Position numbers and translations under genes: made by a program. The notes under the pieces are model-generated. The model worked only from the letters and a program-made list of their open reading frames with translations, made no database searches and was not told where the DNA came from. Below are positions 14,173 through 15,281 of a DNA stretch of 15,281 bases, piece by piece (the stretch's first letter is position 1; every line of letters begins with the position of its first letter). Source of the DNA: an uncultured bacterium (GTDB lineage Bacteria > Armatimonadota > UBA5829 > DSUL01); assembly GCA_937967775.1 (NCBI GenBank), contig CALCJH010000331.1, forward strand, positions 1-15,281. The letters are read 5' to 3'.

Positions 14173-14673
14173 TCAGGCGGCCACGGGCTCGCTGGCTCCG
14201 AGGACTGCCGCGTCCAGCATCTCGCCCTGGTCGAGAAGCTGGTCCAGGTCCAGCAGGACAAGAAGTTTGTCTCCGGCTTTCCCGATGCCGCGCACGTAAC
14301 GGGCGCTGGACGAGACGATCGTCTCGGAAGGTGGCTCGATGTCCTTCGCGGACAGCCGTACGGTCTCGGTGACCGCGTCCACGATCAATCCCACCATCCG
14401 GGAGGCGCTCTCCACCACCACGATGCGGGAGGCTCTGTCGGCTTCCTTCAACGGCAGCCCGAATTTCTTGCGAGGGTCTATGACGGGCAGAATGCTGCCC
14501 CGCAGGTTGATCACGCCCTCCACAAAGTGCTCGCATCCGGGAACCTTGGTGATGGTCTCCATCCGGATAATGGTGTTGATCCGCTCGATACTGATGGCGA
14601 ACAGTTCCCCGGAAAGGTCGAAGACGACCAGCTGTTCCTCTTTCTGGTCCACCTGTGCGTCGTTGTTGGACAT
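14173..14673 (-). CDS. cheW: Chemotaxis coupling protein CheW
   Basis: This is a 166-residue soluble protein of the CheW family, the adaptor that links chemoreceptors to the kinase CheA. The SH3-like fold is covered from about residue 13 to 150: EQLVVFDLSGELFAISIERI, VPGCEHFVEGVINLRG, the family hallmark NLRGSILPVIDPR at 56-68, GLIVDAVTETVRL and KLLVLLDLDQLL. Length is normal for the family. The N-terminal dozen residues are polar and the last 15 are Ala-rich extensions. AGGAG at 14685-14681 lies 7 nt before the ATG, a good ribosome site. No cheA, cheY, cheR, cheB or receptor gene is in the window, so this is a lone copy; it could serve a chemotaxis, twitching or other CheA-type pathway encoded elsewhere. 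A hairpin follows the gene. Identity is firm; the pathway is not. Confidence 0.96.
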   Translation of the reverse strand: MSNNDAQVDQKEEQLVVFDLSGELFAISIERINTIIRMETITKVPGCEHFVEGVINLRGSILPVIDPRKKFGLPLKEADRASRIVVVESASRMVGLIVDAVTETVRLSAKDIEPPSETIVSSSARYVRGIGKAGDKLLVLLDLDQLLDQGEMLDAAVLGASEPVAA

Positions 14674-14738
14674 GGAACGGCTCCTGTTTGTGCTCTTCAG
14701 GTTGACGCCCCCTTCCCGGGGTGCGCCGGTGTATCAAG

Positions 14739-14744
14739 ATTATC
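14739..14744 (-). promoter_or_regulatory. Weak -10 candidate for cheW
   Basis: GATAAT on the minus strand (14744-14739) is a five of six -10 match, 65 bp before the cheW ATG. The sequence 17 bp upstream is CTAAAG, a poor -35. This is the best candidate in the cheW leader, but support is thin. Confidence 0.25.
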
Positions 14745-14801
14745 GGACGCGCATTTCTGCTCTTTAGGGTGGGATGCGGCGAGTGAGATACCTGGCTCGT
14801 G

Positions 14802-14807
14802 TATAAT
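14802..14807 (+). promoter_or_regulatory. -10 box for the gene starting at 14904
   Basis: A perfect TATAAT lies 96 bp before the GTG start in otherwise GC-rich DNA. The -35 region (around GCGAGT) does not match the consensus. Transcription would start near 14814 and give a leader of about 90 nt. Confidence 0.45.
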
Positions 14808-14816
14808 GCCGCCAGG

Positions 14817-14844
14817 CGCGGCTTGCAGCGGAAAACCAGCCGCG
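14817..14844 (+). other. Hairpin in the 5' leader of the gene starting at 14904
   Basis: CGCGGCT (14817-14823) and AGCCGCG (14838-14844) form a perfect 7-bp stem with a 14-nt loop, a few bases after the predicted transcription start. It could stabilise the 5' end of the message. It does not match a riboswitch class that I recognise. Confidence 0.35.
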
Positions 14845-14903
14845 GCCTGCCCGGGTCTCATAACACGGGGTAACAAATCCGCTCAGAGCAGGAGGCTCCA
14901 TCT

Positions 14904-15281
14904 GTGTCCGTTTCCACCGGGCAGCTGAGAAAAGCGCTGCGGTCTTTCTCTTTCGGATTGGTCTTCTGGGCAGCCGTCATTATGGCCACGCCCACACTGG
15001 CGGCTCCTCCCATCCTGCGAGAATTGGGAGGCATAAAATTGGGCGCGACAGGCAGCGAGGTGACGGCTCTCGTGGGCGAGCCGGCCGAGACGTCCAGCGA
15101 CTTCGAGTTGCCTCAGGAGGTAGCGCCAGCGGGCGGCATCACTTACATGGTCTGCGACTCGGCGCGGCTTGTGCTGTTGGTAGGGAAGATCGCGCCGATG
15201 CACGCGCGAGTGGTTCAGGTGACCATCAACGGCGACCCGTGCCCCGAGGCGGCAAAGTTTTCCGTGCAAGGCATCGGACTT
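14904..15281 (+). CDS. Exported BamE/SmpA-like protein, 3' end outside the window
   Basis: The frame is open for 126 codons from GTG 14904 to the window edge. The ribosome site AGGAGG (14890-14895) lies 8 nt before the GTG, which decides the start. Residues 12-33 make a signal peptide (SFSFGLVFWAAVIMATPTLA). The mature part opens ILRELGGIKLGATGSEVTAL followed by VGEPAE. This is the helix-turn-GxP pattern of BamE/SmpA-like small domains (LGMSKSEVLALLGEP in many relatives). After it come strands ITYMVCDSARLVLLVG and ARVVQVTINGD. The BamE fold occurs in many periplasmic proteins besides the Bam complex, so an outer-membrane assembly role is not implied. The gene points away from cheW and has its own promoter candidate. 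Coding is clear; function is tentative and the C-terminus is unseen. Confidence 0.8.
   Translation, partial: MSVSTGQLRKALRSFSFGLVFWAAVIMATPTLAAPPILRELGGIKLGATGSEVTALVGEPAETSSDFELPQEVAPAGGITYMVCDSARLVLLVGKIAPMHARVVQVTINGDPCPEAAKFSVQGIGL

Noticed and set aside
13992..14261. N-terminal extension of the serine hydrolase into cheW
   Set aside because: The extra 90 residues are not protein-like and would place a signal peptide internally. They also run through the hairpin and the cheW coding region.

Overview
The window is GC-rich bacterial DNA, roughly 60 percent or more by eye, and almost fully coding. Most products carry a signal peptide or membrane segments. One protein ends in a beta-barrel, which implies a cell with an outer membrane. 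The protein types resemble those I associate with Armatimonadota: OB-like secreted proteins with a conserved LNNIGLL motif, a pilin-type C-terminal domain, and uncharacterised exported proteins with a GTGADLRL-like segment. That assignment is an inference; no rRNA or marker gene is present to confirm it.

Layout. (1) Positions 1-1104, minus strand: an exported protein of unknown function, cut off at the window start, with a near-consensus sigma70 promoter. (2) 1186-3561, minus: a Kef-type monovalent cation:proton antiporter with two RCK/TrkA-N domains and a TrkA-C domain. (3) 3562-3692: a short divergent promoter region with two -10-like elements and a perfect inverted repeat. (4) 3693-12944, plus: a co-directional series of a KY/hillarin-like transglutaminase, an OB-OB-CUB secreted protein broken by an in-frame TAG, a divergent phosphohexomutase, a secreted OB/PsbP-like/pilin-like protein, a patatin-POTRA-barrel protein and a membrane HEAT-SPOR protein. 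Most gaps are 6-54 bp; the last is 120 bp. (5) 12957-13991, minus: an exported class A beta-lactamase-fold serine hydrolase that meets the HEAT-SPOR gene tail to tail with 12 bp between. (6) 14173-14673, minus: a lone cheW with a hairpin after it. (7) 14904 to the window end, plus: the start of an exported BamE/SmpA-like protein.

How they fit together. Most of the plus-strand series is exported or envelope-located: two periplasmic or surface proteins, a probable type Vd surface lipase and a peptidoglycan-binding membrane protein. The phosphohexomutase is the only clearly cytoplasmic enzyme and could supply sugar phosphates for envelope or glycan synthesis. Close spacing supports co-transcription of at least 6318-11591. 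A joint function is not proven, and I see no defence system, prophage, transposon, CRISPR array, tRNA or rRNA.

No gene-free stretch exceeds 300 bp. The largest are 14674-14903, 13992-14172, 3562-3692 and 11592-11711. The first three hold the promoter and hairpin candidates listed below. I see nothing convincing in the fourth.
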